Shown here piece by piece: positions 27,901 to 36,520 of a stretch of DNA of 64,000 bases (within the stretch, counting starts at the first letter, position 1; every line of letters begins with the position of its first letter). This DNA is from Parapedobacter indicus (GTDB lineage: Bacteria; Bacteroidota; Bacteroidia; Sphingobacteriales; Sphingobacteriaceae). A program made the translations under genes and the position numbers. The stretch spans positions 1 to 64,000 of the forward strand of contig NZ_FOQO01000013.1 in assembly GCF_900113765.1 (NCBI RefSeq), in the 5' to 3' direction. The notes below the pieces were generated by a model. That model was not told the DNA's origin and ran no database searches. It worked only from the letters and a program-made list of their open reading frames with translations.

Positions 27901-28340
27901 CGCTTTTCTTACAGGGGAGCCTTGGCAATGACATCCTCAATTTCGCACGGTTCGATCTTTATAGCCTCAATGGAAACAACAATCAATCCATTGACGTGCT
28001 CGACCGTTGGACGCCAACAAATCCCAGCCAGACCATCCCTCGAGCAAATTCAACCGGTGGCCAGCGCATTCTATCTTCATTTCACATCGAAGACGGCTCC
28101 TATTTACGGCTTAAAAACATCTCATTGGGGTACACTTTCAAAGGGATATCGGTAAAGGGAATGGGTATCCGTGAAGTGCGGATTTACGCAGCCGCTCAAA
28201 ACTACCTGACCTTTACCAACTACAAGGGTTTCGACCCTGAAGTGAGCCGTTTCGGAAGTTCTGCCATCAACCAAGGGATGGATTTTGATGGCTATCCCAA
28301 TGCGAAAACCCTTTTGTTTGGACTAAACATTAAACTGTAG
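24969..28340 (+). CDS. SusC/RagA TonB-linked outer-membrane transporter (locus 2)
   Basis: A 1123-residue outer-membrane transporter. The signal peptide is at about residues 24-42 (MRLTVILFVLSMHASVWASA), after a short N-terminal extension. The STN domain (LETVFQELTRQTGYYFLFDADAV) receives the signal chain from the FecR protein. Next come the regulatory-like domain (VISGRITTANGEPLEGVTISWK), the linker EEVVVIGYGTVRKSDLTGAV, the plug (LKDASSTAIYGSRGSNGVVIVTTKRG) and the barrel ending LLFGLNIKL. It ends 2 bp before susD. Confidence 0.95.
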   Translation: MYEKKVVLGIPQSTLYQLCIPVIMRLTVILFVLSMHASVWASAQKITLQLRSVPLETVFQELTRQTGYYFLFDADAVTRSPKVDVTCKNATIQEVLNQCIGGLPLTYTIEEKSVVISRASRSKMPTVQPQQRVISGRITTANGEPLEGVTISWKQSQRSVISDRTGRYQVTVPIGETTLVFTMVGYTRAERSIGQASTVDVVLQQAIDDLEEVVVIGYGTVRKSDLTGAVATISEQDVKATPVVDFGRALQGRAPGVLVTQNAGNPGSPATIRIRGTGSVNAGNDPLYVVDGFPTSSINTLNPADIESIEILKDASSTAIYGSRGSNGVVIVTTKRGKVDQNEIAFESYYGIQRVRHTIPLLNSLQYAEFINDARVNGGGTAYFDGSSPERPRPEQIDINTDWQEQVLRTAPLQQYQLMLTGGESKTRYAISGNIYSQEGIIDRSSFKRYTLRTNIDRELSKYVAIGLNLTGSMTNGQAAHSQIGGGSNAGVMNAAINYAPVFSVFNEDGSYYRDQGPLNGNLVDNPVGIAREITDKTLGNRIFANAFADVKLWEGLTLRTSLGGNLENVKNNYYVTRNIGLGMGTNGVARVSANMGREWLNENTLTFDRAFGQQHHLTALAGYTVQGTYVEGVIANAADFIDDFALYHNLGAGGTLQRPYSDSGDWALQSYLARINYRFQDRFLLTLTARADGSSRFGPNKKYGFFPSGAFAWRVINESFMRNQQTISDFKLRVSYGLTGNQDIRDFGYLSIIGYVQYPLGGANPVLQTGAKPLTLGNLDLGWESNAQLDAGIDLALWSNRVRITADYYRKRTFNLLFDVNVPQTSGYSISLRNIGEVENRGFELALNTINVKREAFEWTTAINLTTNRNKVLSLDGREEFTTGAGSGHHGVSNTILMKVGEPLGNFYGRKVVGIFQSDAEASASGQANAQAGDLRYADINNDGEINDNDRTVIGNGNPPFFGGISNEFRWRNVDLSLFLQGSLGNDILNFARFDLYSLNGNNNQSIDVLDRWTPTNPSQTIPRANSTGGQRILSSFHIEDGSYLRLKNISLGYTFKGISVKGMGIREVRIYAAAQNYLTFTNYKGFDPEVSRFGSSAINQGMDFDGYPNAKTLLFGLNIKL

Positions 28341-28342
28341 TT

Positions 28343-29812
28343 ATGAAAACCCACATTATATATTTAGTTTCCGTTTTGGCCATCCTCCAAGGCTGTACGG
28401 CTTCGCTGGAAGTAGCTCCGAGGGGATACCTTACATCGGGAACCTTTTACCAAAATGAAACCGATGCAAAAGCGGCATTGATAGGTGCCTATAGCATCCT
28501 GCAGGAGGTGTACCGCAATGAGCATATCCTCACCCCTAACGAAATCTGTACAGACAATGCCGTGCCGTTCCTAACCGGAGGTCCAGACCGCGTGGCCATC
28601 TGGAGGTACAGTCACAACACATCCAACCTCTATCCCGGCCAGATATGGAGCAGCGCCTACGAGGGCATCCAGTATAGCAATGTGCTGATCGACCGCCTGC
28701 CCGGTGTTTCCATGAATGAGCAGCAAAAACACGTATTCACCGCTGAAGCAAAATTCCTGCGTGCGCTGCATTACTTCAACCTGGTCCGCTTTTTCGGCGA
28801 TGTTCCGTTGGTAAAAAACGAGACCACCAATTTGGACGATGTCGAGATTCCGCGATCGCCCGTAGCGGATGTTTACCAGTTTATCGAAGAAGACCTGTTG
28901 GAAGCGGCGGCTGCGTTGCCCGTCAACCATGCAGACAACGACAAGGGAAGGGCCACGGCTGCTGCGGCAACGGCATTACTTGCCAAGGTATACCTCACCC
29001 GGGCGGGCAATACGCCAAGTTCGCCTTACTGGGCGCAGGCGGCTGCCAAGGCCAAAGAAGTGATCGATCTGAATCGGTACGACCTCTGGGAAGATTATGC
29101 AGATGTGTTTGCACTGGCCAACCGCGGCGGGAAAGAGTCAATTTTTGAGGTACAGTTTATCACGGATATCAAAGGCAATGGCTTTACCACCGGATATGCT
29201 CCGCGCGGTGCACCCATCGTGCCCAACAATGGGTATGGCATATTCCGTGTTACCAAATCACTTTTTGACAGCTATGCAGCCAATGACAAACGCAAAGCCG
29301 TCACGTTCCTGACGTCATACGTCCATCCCGGAACCGGCCAAACGGTGCACCTGTCCGTAGATGATCCCGACCCAACGGTTGCGGTCTCATTTTGGAAGCT
29401 GGCCGACCCGACCGTACGCGTGGGCCTCAATGGGGGCACCAGCTGGCCGTATCTGCGCTATGCCGAGCTGTTGCTCATCTACGCAGAGGCACTCAACGAG
29501 GCCAACAACGGGCCTACCACCGAGGCATACCAGGCATTAAACCGGGTAAGAAAACGGGCAGGGCTCGCGGAGCTGAGCGGTCTGGATAAAGAAGCGTTTA
29601 ATGCCGCTATCATGCTTGAGCGCAGGCTTGAGCTGTGCTTTGAAGGCCACCGCTGGTTTGACCTCGTACGGCGCGACCAGTTGATCGAGGCTGTAAAAGC
29701 CGAAAATAGCTTCGATAGAAACGCTCCCATTACGGAGCATCACAAGCGCTTTCCCCTACCCTTCCGGGAAATCGAAGCGAACAAGAAACTGGAGCAAAAT
29801 GCTGGCTATTAA
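28343..29812 (+). CDS. SusD/RagB-family substrate-binding lipoprotein (locus 2)
   Basis: A 489-residue lipoprotein (lipobox LQGC at residues 15-18). It has the SusD-like_3 N-terminal module (YQNETDAKAALIGAYSIL) and the SusD/RagB C-terminal module (FNAAIMLERRLELCFEGHRWFDLVRRDQLI). It binds the glycan or other ligand at the cell surface and closes the SusC barrel. The start lies 2 bp after the susC stop, which implies coupled translation. Confidence 0.94.
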   Translation: MKTHIIYLVSVLAILQGCTASLEVAPRGYLTSGTFYQNETDAKAALIGAYSILQEVYRNEHILTPNEICTDNAVPFLTGGPDRVAIWRYSHNTSNLYPGQIWSSAYEGIQYSNVLIDRLPGVSMNEQQKHVFTAEAKFLRALHYFNLVRFFGDVPLVKNETTNLDDVEIPRSPVADVYQFIEEDLLEAAAALPVNHADNDKGRATAAAATALLAKVYLTRAGNTPSSPYWAQAAAKAKEVIDLNRYDLWEDYADVFALANRGGKESIFEVQFITDIKGNGFTTGYAPRGAPIVPNNGYGIFRVTKSLFDSYAANDKRKAVTFLTSYVHPGTGQTVHLSVDDPDPTVAVSFWKLADPTVRVGLNGGTSWPYLRYAELLLIYAEALNEANNGPTTEAYQALNRVRKRAGLAELSGLDKEAFNAAIMLERRLELCFEGHRWFDLVRRDQLIEAVKAENSFDRNAPITEHHKRFPLPFREIEANKKLEQNAGY

Positions 29813-29824
29813 CTGGAGGCAAGG

Positions 29825-31468
29825 ATGAAACAAATGATAACATGGATCATGGCGGTGGCGATGAACTGCATTACCGCCTGTAACCAACAGGAAGGACATT
29901 ATGACATCGTTATTTACGGCGGTACACCCGGTGGGTTCATAGCCGCTATACAGGCCGCTACCCACGGCAAATCGGTGGCTCTCATCGAGCCCACTTATGC
30001 CGTGGGAGGCATTTTGGTAAACGGTTTGGGAGTTACAGACATCGACAGTCAGAAAGACTTCCAAAACAGCCTTGCCGTAGGTGGGCTGGCCATCGAGTTT
30101 TACCGCCGTATTGCCGTGCATTATGGCCGCGAAGCGGCCTTTTTGGATGCGATTAAAAATAAGAAAAAGGTACGGGAAATCTGGCCGCACGAACCCGGTG
30201 TGGCCGAGCGGCTCATTAAGCAGTGGCTGGCCGACGTGGGGGTGGCAGTGTTTACGCAGACCCGGCTTTCTGAAGATGCCGGCGCGGTGACCAAGCGCGG
30301 AAGCCGGATCCAACAGATTGCCATGGAAGACGGCAGTGCCTTTCGTGCACGGATATTCATGGATGCATCGTATGAGGGCGACCTACTGGCCGCTGCAGGC
30401 ATCTCCGTGGTCTCCGGCCGCGAAGGCAACGCCACTTACGGAGAAACACTCAACGGCGTGCGGGCGGAAACCACGCACGCCCAGTTCCAGTTGAATATAG
30501 ATCCCTATGTGGAACCCGGAAATCCCGCAAGTGGATTGATCTATACCATTCAAGCGGGGGATCTCGGCGAGCCGGGCAGTGCAAGCCCTTACATCCAGGC
30601 CTATTGCTTCCGGGCGTGCCTCACCCCGGTGAAAGACAACCAGATTCCTTTTGAAAAGCCCGCGGGGTACAACCGCAGCCACTACGAAATTTATCTACGG
30701 TACCTCCGCGCCGGCGGTAAACTACTATGGCCCTGGGTATTGGTACCTAATCAAAAATCAGACCTCGGTGCTTGGCACGATCTATCACACAATCTGTACG
30801 GCATGAATGTAGACTACCCTACTGGCGATTACCGTACGCGCGAGGCTATTTTTAACCAGCACAAGTCATTTACTCAGGGATGGTTCTATTTTCTCGCTAC
30901 CGATCCCGAAGTGGGCGAGCTGGACCCCGATTTGCAGCGCGAATGGGCATCCTGGGGATTGGCCAAAGATGAATTTACCGACAACGGCGGGTGGCCCCGC
31001 CAGTTCTATGTGCGCAGTGCACGCCGTATGGTATCCGATTACGTGATTACCGAACACCATATCCTCAAACCGGATCCCATACCTGTAGAAGATCCCGTAG
31101 GAATTGCGTACTGGCCTCCGGATGTGCACAGTGCACGGCGTATCGTCAAAGACGGCCATGCATATAATGAAGGGTTTGTGTTTGAACCGGCCGGGCAATG
31201 GCGGCCGCTGCCCATCTCTTACCGTGCGTTAGTGCCCAAACGGGGCGAGTGCACGAACCTGCTTACGCCCACGTGCCCCTCGTCCAGCTATATCGCCTAT
31301 GGATCCATCCGCTTGGAATGGACGTTCATGGTGCTCGGGCAATCGGCAGCCACCGCCGCCATCCAGGCAATAGATGGTAATCTGGATGTGCAAGACATCG
31401 ATTACACTGCTTTGAGGGAACAATTGGAAAAAGATGGTCAGATTTTGGATCTGCCCGGCCTCATTTGA
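29825..31468 (+). CDS. lipoprotein FAD-dependent oxidoreductase (locus 2)
   Basis: A 547-residue FAD-binding oxidoreductase of the type found in PULs (FAD_oxidored family). The lipobox is ITAC, so it is exported and lipid-anchored. The dinucleotide-binding motif is IVIYGGTPGGFIAAIQA (about residues 29-45), a GGTPGG variant of GxGxxG. FMDASYEGDLLAAAGI and the closing QSAATAAIQAI are family signatures. It lies 12 bp after susD and ends the operon at the terminator. The substrate is unknown; relatives occur beside carbohydrate uptake genes. Confidence 0.88.
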   Translation: MKQMITWIMAVAMNCITACNQQEGHYDIVIYGGTPGGFIAAIQAATHGKSVALIEPTYAVGGILVNGLGVTDIDSQKDFQNSLAVGGLAIEFYRRIAVHYGREAAFLDAIKNKKKVREIWPHEPGVAERLIKQWLADVGVAVFTQTRLSEDAGAVTKRGSRIQQIAMEDGSAFRARIFMDASYEGDLLAAAGISVVSGREGNATYGETLNGVRAETTHAQFQLNIDPYVEPGNPASGLIYTIQAGDLGEPGSASPYIQAYCFRACLTPVKDNQIPFEKPAGYNRSHYEIYLRYLRAGGKLLWPWVLVPNQKSDLGAWHDLSHNLYGMNVDYPTGDYRTREAIFNQHKSFTQGWFYFLATDPEVGELDPDLQREWASWGLAKDEFTDNGGWPRQFYVRSARRMVSDYVITEHHILKPDPIPVEDPVGIAYWPPDVHSARRIVKDGHAYNEGFVFEPAGQWRPLPISYRALVPKRGECTNLLTPTCPSSSYIAYGSIRLEWTFMVLGQSAATAAIQAIDGNLDVQDIDYTALREQLEKDGQILDLPGLI

Positions 31469-31502
31469 GCATAGCCGTTACAAAAATCCGTAGTTAGAAA
31501 GG

Positions 31503-31532
31503 TCCCTGGAGTCCTGCTTCAGGGATCTTTTT
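31503..31532 (+). terminator. rho-independent terminator of locus 2
   Basis: A 9-bp stem (31503-31511 with 31517-31525, one G-U pair), a 5-nt loop and a T-rich run at 31526-31532. It lies 35 nt after the FAD oxidoreductase stop. Confidence 0.8.
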
Positions 31533-31556
31533 GCAGTACACCGCTTACTCCGGATT

Positions 31557-31584
31557 TTCCGGATTATTCGTAAATTAGCTTTCA
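31557..31584 (+). promoter_or_regulatory. shared promoter element, copy 1 (AraC-type gene)
   Basis: TTCCGG (31557-31562), 7 nt, then GTAAATTAGCTTTCA (31570-31584). An identical pair with the same 7-nt spacing lies before the cytolysin-like gene. It ends 20 nt before the ATG of the AraC-family gene, so it is placed as a core promoter. Confidence 0.7.
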
Positions 31585-31604
31585 GTTTTAGAAATTCAAC
31601 GCAA

Positions 31605-32432
31605 ATGTTTTGCAAAGAACTAGCCATCACTCCTCCCTTAAGGCATCTGGTGCATTGCTTACTGTACATTCAACAGGAATCACCAAAGGCCGCCAATCTA
31701 TTTTATTTCCATCCGCCCACGCCACAATCCGGAATATGTTTCCATTTTGAGCATTCCATTTCGGTTTACAAACCCTCCAAGCAAACATTCATCAACCAAC
31801 CGCAAACGGTAGTGGTAGGCGCCCAGGTCAGTCCGGTGCTGATCCGGTCGCAGGCGGAATACCGAGCCGTACGAGTGGGATTACTACCCGGAGCCCTATA
31901 CCGGCTAACCGGCATACCGCAAGATCAATTATTGGATCAAAGCGTTGATGCAGAAATCATTTTCGGCAATGAATTGAAAACTCTGAACGCCATGTTGCGA
32001 CAAACCGTTCTGCCGGAAACCGCCCTTCAACTCATCGAACAGTTCCTTCTGAACCAACTGCCCAAGTGCCGCTCCATACACCCCCTGGATGACGCTATGT
32101 ACCGTTTATGGTCGCAGCCCGATGCACTTAAAATGGATCAGGTGGCCCTGAAAAGCGGGTTATGTGTCCGCCAGTTCGAACGGATCAGTCATCAGCGCAT
32201 TGGCATGCACCCTAAACTTTACTACAAGATTATCCGATTTTCCAAAGCCTACCACATGTTAGAAAAAGGAGAATACAACAGCTGGACGGACCTGGCTTAC
32301 AAGAACAATTACTACGATCGGCAACATCTGAAAAAAGACTTCCGGTATTTCACTGGCAAGAACCTGATGGACATCCAACAAGAGATCCGGAACAACTCGA
32401 TGACGATACAAAGCAAGTTACGCTACGAATAA
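31605..32432 (+). CDS. AraC-family transcriptional regulator
   Basis: A 275-residue regulator. The N-terminal half is a divergent cupin-like sensing region (residues about 1-150, with PSKQTFINQPQTVVVGAQ and VGLLPGALYRLTG). The C-terminal AraC DNA-binding domain has ALKSGLCVRQFERISHQRIGMHPKLYYKIIRFSKA and SWTDLAYKNNYYDRQHLKKDFRYFTG. It lies 78 bp upstream of the cytolysin-like gene on the same strand, and the two promoters share a matching element, so it is the natural candidate regulator of that gene. Confidence 0.87.
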   Translation: MFCKELAITPPLRHLVHCLLYIQQESPKAANLFYFHPPTPQSGICFHFEHSISVYKPSKQTFINQPQTVVVGAQVSPVLIRSQAEYRAVRVGLLPGALYRLTGIPQDQLLDQSVDAEIIFGNELKTLNAMLRQTVLPETALQLIEQFLLNQLPKCRSIHPLDDAMYRLWSQPDALKMDQVALKSGLCVRQFERISHQRIGMHPKLYYKIIRFSKAYHMLEKGEYNSWTDLAYKNNYYDRQHLKKDFRYFTGKNLMDIQQEIRNNSMTIQSKLRYE

Positions 32433-32467
32433 TTTTTTTCACGATGTCGCTTTTATACCCCTTTTTA

Positions 32468-32504
32468 TTCCGGCGGGCCGGTAAATTAGCTTTCACAAAA
32501 GCTA
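32468..32504 (+). promoter_or_regulatory. shared promoter element, copy 2, with overlapping inverted repeat
   Basis: TTCCGG (32468-32473), 7 nt, then GTAAATTAGCTTTCA (32481-32495), matching the element at 31557. It overlaps a perfect inverted repeat TAGCTTT (32487-32493), CACA, AAAGCTA (32498-32504), which ends 6 nt before the ATG and could be an operator or mask the start region in the mRNA. Confidence 0.7.
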
Positions 32505-32510
32505 ACCACC

Positions 32511-34130
32511 ATGGCAAAAAAAATGTTTATCAAAAGGGACCACTTGAAAATCGGGCGCGTAAAACCAGCCTTTACAAAGGTCAAACTGAATATTCTCCAC
32601 CGTCAGGAAATTAAATTCCGTGAAAAAGACACCATCACGCTCGAGTACAAAAGAGGCGTATTGCCCTATACAGAAGCAGTCGTTAATAGAATCCGGGAAG
32701 AAAATTCTCCCGGTTGGAAATGCGCTGTGGACCATTCCAAAGGAATCTGGTCGTCAGATCAGGTGGTAGAAACCAACGATGCCATTTCAAAAATATTTCT
32801 GGGCGGCGTATACGATATGCGGGAGTTGGCAGCCGGAAATGCGGCTACCCTACCCTATGCCAGAAAACCTTTAACTGTGATGGTAGATAGCCATCATTTC
32901 AAAGTTGCTTCCCAAGAAGTGCCCAATCCCACCAAACATGAAATACGGGCAGCCATCAATAAGATCATCCGCAGTAAGGATATGCCAGATGTAGCGGTAT
33001 CCACCGGAACCCTTCGTGAATTCGATTCCTACGCTTCGCTGTTAACCAATTTCAGCGGGAGCGGGCATTATTTCGGATTCGGAGGAAGCCATCGTATTGA
33101 GTTCAACTCCACCCGGAAAACACATAAGTTTTACCTGGAGGCCAAACAGCTCTACTATACGGTAAGCGTGAGCAATACCGCAAACGAACCCGAGGATTTC
33201 TTTTACATTAAGGAAGAAGACCCTGGCATAGCCGATGCCGTGAGCAGGGACAAGATCAATCCCAATTGGGTGTTTGTAGACTCGATAGGCTATGGCCGTA
33301 TGCTGTACTTCGTTTTTGAAAGCGACGAAAGTTATGAAGGCATGGATATAGACCTAAAGCAATATGCAGATTATTGGGTAGCAGCGGCAGAACTGGAGGA
33401 AAAGGTAAAAGAAAGAGTTGAGGAGAAGAACGTGTCTTTGCAGGTATTTGCCATGGGAGGCTCCCCGCTGGTTGCCAGCATCATCACGCATCAGAATCCC
33501 GGCGACATAAAAAAAGCCATTTCCAATTATTTGAAAGGAACCAATGACGAAGTCCCCATATCCTATTCGCTCCGCACCTTGGATATGCATACCGTGGGCA
33601 CAAAAATGTATGTCGATTACGAGAGCCGCAAATGCCATCCCAAAGCCACCAAGTACAAAGTGATCTGGGAAAGTATCACCTGTGCGGTGAATGACGACGG
33701 CGGTGACGGCGAGCAGGTCAACGCAAGGGTACGCATCCGCGCCTTGGACAAAAGCAACAAAGACATCATGGATGAGGACCGATTGAACAAACAAATCATT
33801 GAACATGCCAACGCAGGAACCGGCTTAGACAAGATTTTCTGGACTTTTTCAAAGGGTAATTCAGACAATCCATTCTTTTTGAAAGAACGCAAAGCTATAT
33901 TTATGAACAAATCCATTTGCTTTCCGATGAAAGAGAATAAGGCAATTCACGAAATCGGCATCCGCGTTGATATCACGGAATATGATTCCGGCCCCAATGA
34001 CAACTTCCTGGATGATCACACCAACGTTAAAATAAATGAGATAGACCCCGATAAACGCTATACGCTGACCTGTCGGCATGATGAGTCTGAAATCCTTTTC
34101 GGGTTCCGGATCGTACCGTTGTATGATTAA
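32511..34130 (+). CDS. thiol-activated (cholesterol-dependent) cytolysin-like protein
   Basis: A 539-residue protein that aligns by eye with the pore-forming core of cholesterol-dependent cytolysins (CDCs). The matches are LPYARKPLTVMVD at about residues 114-126, the strand QLYYTVSV at 213-220 (CDCs: QIYYTVSV), SIGYGRMLYF at 258-267 with the YGR signature, the Gly pair AMGGSP at 314-318, and PISYSLRTLD at 349-358. The tail (about 383-539) replaces CDC domain 4: the Trp-rich undecapeptide is absent, so cholesterol binding is not expected. No signal peptide is visible. CDC-like (CDCL) proteins are known in Bacteroidota; pore formation here is inference. A terminator follows. Confidence 0.8.
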   Translation: MAKKMFIKRDHLKIGRVKPAFTKVKLNILHRQEIKFREKDTITLEYKRGVLPYTEAVVNRIREENSPGWKCAVDHSKGIWSSDQVVETNDAISKIFLGGVYDMRELAAGNAATLPYARKPLTVMVDSHHFKVASQEVPNPTKHEIRAAINKIIRSKDMPDVAVSTGTLREFDSYASLLTNFSGSGHYFGFGGSHRIEFNSTRKTHKFYLEAKQLYYTVSVSNTANEPEDFFYIKEEDPGIADAVSRDKINPNWVFVDSIGYGRMLYFVFESDESYEGMDIDLKQYADYWVAAAELEEKVKERVEEKNVSLQVFAMGGSPLVASIITHQNPGDIKKAISNYLKGTNDEVPISYSLRTLDMHTVGTKMYVDYESRKCHPKATKYKVIWESITCAVNDDGGDGEQVNARVRIRALDKSNKDIMDEDRLNKQIIEHANAGTGLDKIFWTFSKGNSDNPFFLKERKAIFMNKSICFPMKENKAIHEIGIRVDITEYDSGPNDNFLDDHTNVKINEIDPDKRYTLTCRHDESEILFGFRIVPLYD

Positions 34131-34155
34131 GTGAGTGTATGGTTGTAGCATTGAG

Positions 34156-34185
34156 AACCCCGCGCCACCCCAGTGCGGGGTTTTT
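34156..34185 (+). terminator. rho-independent terminator
   Basis: AACCCCGC (34156-34163) pairs with GCGGGGTT (34175-34182), within a T-run at 34181-34185. It lies 26 nt after the cytolysin-like gene. Confidence 0.85.
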
Positions 34186-34249
34186 CGTAGGTCGTAATAT
34201 GCCTTCCTGCTATCTTGCAAGGGTTAACAATTAAATAACATTAGTTTCA

Positions 34250-34257
34250 TACTTTTG
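34250..34257 (+). promoter_or_regulatory. -7 promoter element of the phosphate transporter gene
   Basis: TACTTTTG matches TAnnTTTG and lies 22 nt before the ATG at 34280. The -33 region is weak. Confidence 0.55.
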
Positions 34258-34279
34258 CGCTGTTCCATCTTAATTTTTT

Positions 34280-36520
34280 ATGGACTACTTACTGTTTATT
34301 GTTGCACTTTTACTCGTTCTGGCTATTGCAGACCTCATCGTAGGGGTAAGCAACGATGCCGTGAATTTTTTGAATTCGGCAATCGGGAGTAAGGTAACTA
34401 CGTATCGGAATATCATCTTGATCGCCAGCGCCGGGATATTAGCCGGATGCTTTTTTTCTAGCGGAATGATGGAGATTGCCCGTAAGGGAATTTTCCAGCC
34501 CCAACATTTTACGTTTGATAAAGTGATGTGGATTTTTCTGGCCGTTATGCTTGCCGATATTGTATTATTCGACATTTTCAACGCGCTCGGCCTGCCCACA
34601 TCGACCACCGTTTCCATTGTCTTCGAACTGCTGGGTGCCGCAGCGATTGTCGGTTTCCTATTCGCCGCAGAGAAAGGCGAAGCCATCGGCGAGGTAATGA
34701 AATACATCAACGCCGAGAGTACATTTTCCATCATATCGGGCATTTTCCTATCAATCGTGATTGCATTTACCGCAGGGGTGGCTGTACAATATGTGGTCCG
34801 GTCGGCTTTTACATTTCAATACGAAAATAGGTTAAAAAGCCTGGGGGCTCCCTTTTCCGGTATGGGAATTACCGTAATCATCTACTTTCTGTTGATTAAA
34901 GGACTCAAGGGTACAACGCTGGCACAAGCGGATTGGGTGGGAACACTAAATGAGAACCTTGTTGTTTTTATACTGCTTATCCTGGTCGTTACGACGGCAA
35001 TCTCTTTCTGGCTGCAGCGCCAATTTCGCATAAACCCCATCAAGATCGTAGTCATCGCAGGCACGTTTTCCCTGGCCATGGCATTTGCCGGAAATGACCT
35101 GGTCAATTTCATTGGTGTTCCCATCGCCGGGTTGGTGGCATACCAGAACTGGGCTGAAAGTGGCGTTCCCGCCGATGCGTTGCATCAGGACTATTTGGCG
35201 ACGAGCGACGTCATCGTACCCACTTATATGCTGGGAATAGCCGGACTCGTTATGGCATTAACGATCTGGCTAAGTGCAAAAGCCAAAAAAGTTACGGAAA
35301 CAGAAATCAGCCTGAGCAAGCAGGATGAGGACGGAAGTGACGACCGCTTCAAGCCAAATACCGTATCCCGGCGGGTGGTAAAAACCGCTATGTTACTGGG
35401 TAATGTCTTTGATACGGTTATCCCCCGTAATATCAAGCGGCGGTACGACCTGAGTTTCGAACGGGACAAGCTGCGCAAAGCCACCCAGGTGGATCAGGAT
35501 GCACCCGCCTTTGACCTGATCCGGGCCGGAACCAATCTCGTGCTGGCGAGTATACTCATCGCATGGGCGACCTCGCTGAAACTGCCCCTATCTACCACCT
35601 ATGTAACGTTTATGGTAGCGATGGGTACGTCTCTTGCGGATCGGGCATGGGGGCGCGAATCGGCTGTATATCGGGTCACGGGTGTACTCAGCGTAATTGG
35701 CGGGTGGTTCATCACCGCGTTGTTTGCGTTTTCCGTCGCCGCTTTCTTTGCATTCGTGATTTATCAGGGCGTGCTGGCCACGGCCATTCTACTGAGCATG
35801 GTCGTCATTTATATTGTCATTTCCAATATAAAATTTGCCCATCGCGAACGCCGTTCAAAAAAAGAGAAGAGCCGGCTGAGCCTACTGGAAGAGCCGGACC
35901 TGGATGTATACATCCGCAGCAAGAACACGCTCGTCACTATGATCATTGAAGCATCCGGTCATTACAGTACGATTTTGAACGGCATACGCAACGGCGATGC
36001 GTCAGCAATAAAGAAGGCCGACGACGAACTCCTGAAGCTCATTAAATACACATACAAACTCAAGCGGAACAGCCTCCGGGCGATCCGGCAGCTTGGCGCC
36101 GCCGACCGGCGGTCGGCAGAGGTAATCGTGCACGGTGCCGACCTCATACAGGACATGCTTCAGTCGGCAAAATTCCTGAGTACTGAAAGTCTCCAGTATA
36201 TCGAAAACCTGCACGAGCCCCTTGCGACTGGGTTTATCGCCACATTAGAGGGCTTAGGCGTCAAAATGGACAAGTTTTTCACGTTAGTGATCAACCAGCT
36301 CAATGAGGACGACGGGCCAAATGTGTCGCTGATCCGTAAAAGCCGCAACGAAATCCGGGAATTCATTAACACCAATTTCGGAAACGAAATCGACCTGATC
36401 CGGCGTAAAAATATCGGCAGTAAGCAAGCGTTGCTTCAAACCAGTATTTTTCTCCAGAGCCGCGACATCCAAGCGGTGCTGTTCCGGATCTGTAAGATCT
36501 ACGGCCGGTTTGAAAATTGA
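34280..36520 (+). CDS. PiT-family inorganic phosphate transporter with PhoU-like C-terminal domain
   Basis: A 746-residue inner-membrane phosphate permease. The two PHO4 repeats are seen as GVSNDAVNFLNSAIGSK (about residues 22-38) and TSLKLPLSTTYVTFMVAMG (about 431-449), with a second NDLVNFIGVPIAGL near residue 273. After the last membrane segments a cytoplasmic helical region from about residue 540 (SKNTLVTMIIEASGHYSTILNGI... LRAIRQLGAADRRSAEVIVHGADLIQDM) resembles PhoU/DUF47. In many genomes this is a separate gene next to pit, so here transporter and regulator are fused. It stands alone. Confidence 0.9.
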   Translation: MDYLLFIVALLLVLAIADLIVGVSNDAVNFLNSAIGSKVTTYRNIILIASAGILAGCFFSSGMMEIARKGIFQPQHFTFDKVMWIFLAVMLADIVLFDIFNALGLPTSTTVSIVFELLGAAAIVGFLFAAEKGEAIGEVMKYINAESTFSIISGIFLSIVIAFTAGVAVQYVVRSAFTFQYENRLKSLGAPFSGMGITVIIYFLLIKGLKGTTLAQADWVGTLNENLVVFILLILVVTTAISFWLQRQFRINPIKIVVIAGTFSLAMAFAGNDLVNFIGVPIAGLVAYQNWAESGVPADALHQDYLATSDVIVPTYMLGIAGLVMALTIWLSAKAKKVTETEISLSKQDEDGSDDRFKPNTVSRRVVKTAMLLGNVFDTVIPRNIKRRYDLSFERDKLRKATQVDQDAPAFDLIRAGTNLVLASILIAWATSLKLPLSTTYVTFMVAMGTSLADRAWGRESAVYRVTGVLSVIGGWFITALFAFSVAAFFAFVIYQGVLATAILLSMVVIYIVISNIKFAHRERRSKKEKSRLSLLEEPDLDVYIRSKNTLVTMIIEASGHYSTILNGIRNGDASAIKKADDELLKLIKYTYKLKRNSLRAIRQLGAADRRSAEVIVHGADLIQDMLQSAKFLSTESLQYIENLHEPLATGFIATLEGLGVKMDKFFTLVINQLNEDDGPNVSLIRKSRNEIREFINTNFGNEIDLIRRKNIGSKQALLQTSIFLQSRDIQAVLFRICKIYGRFEN

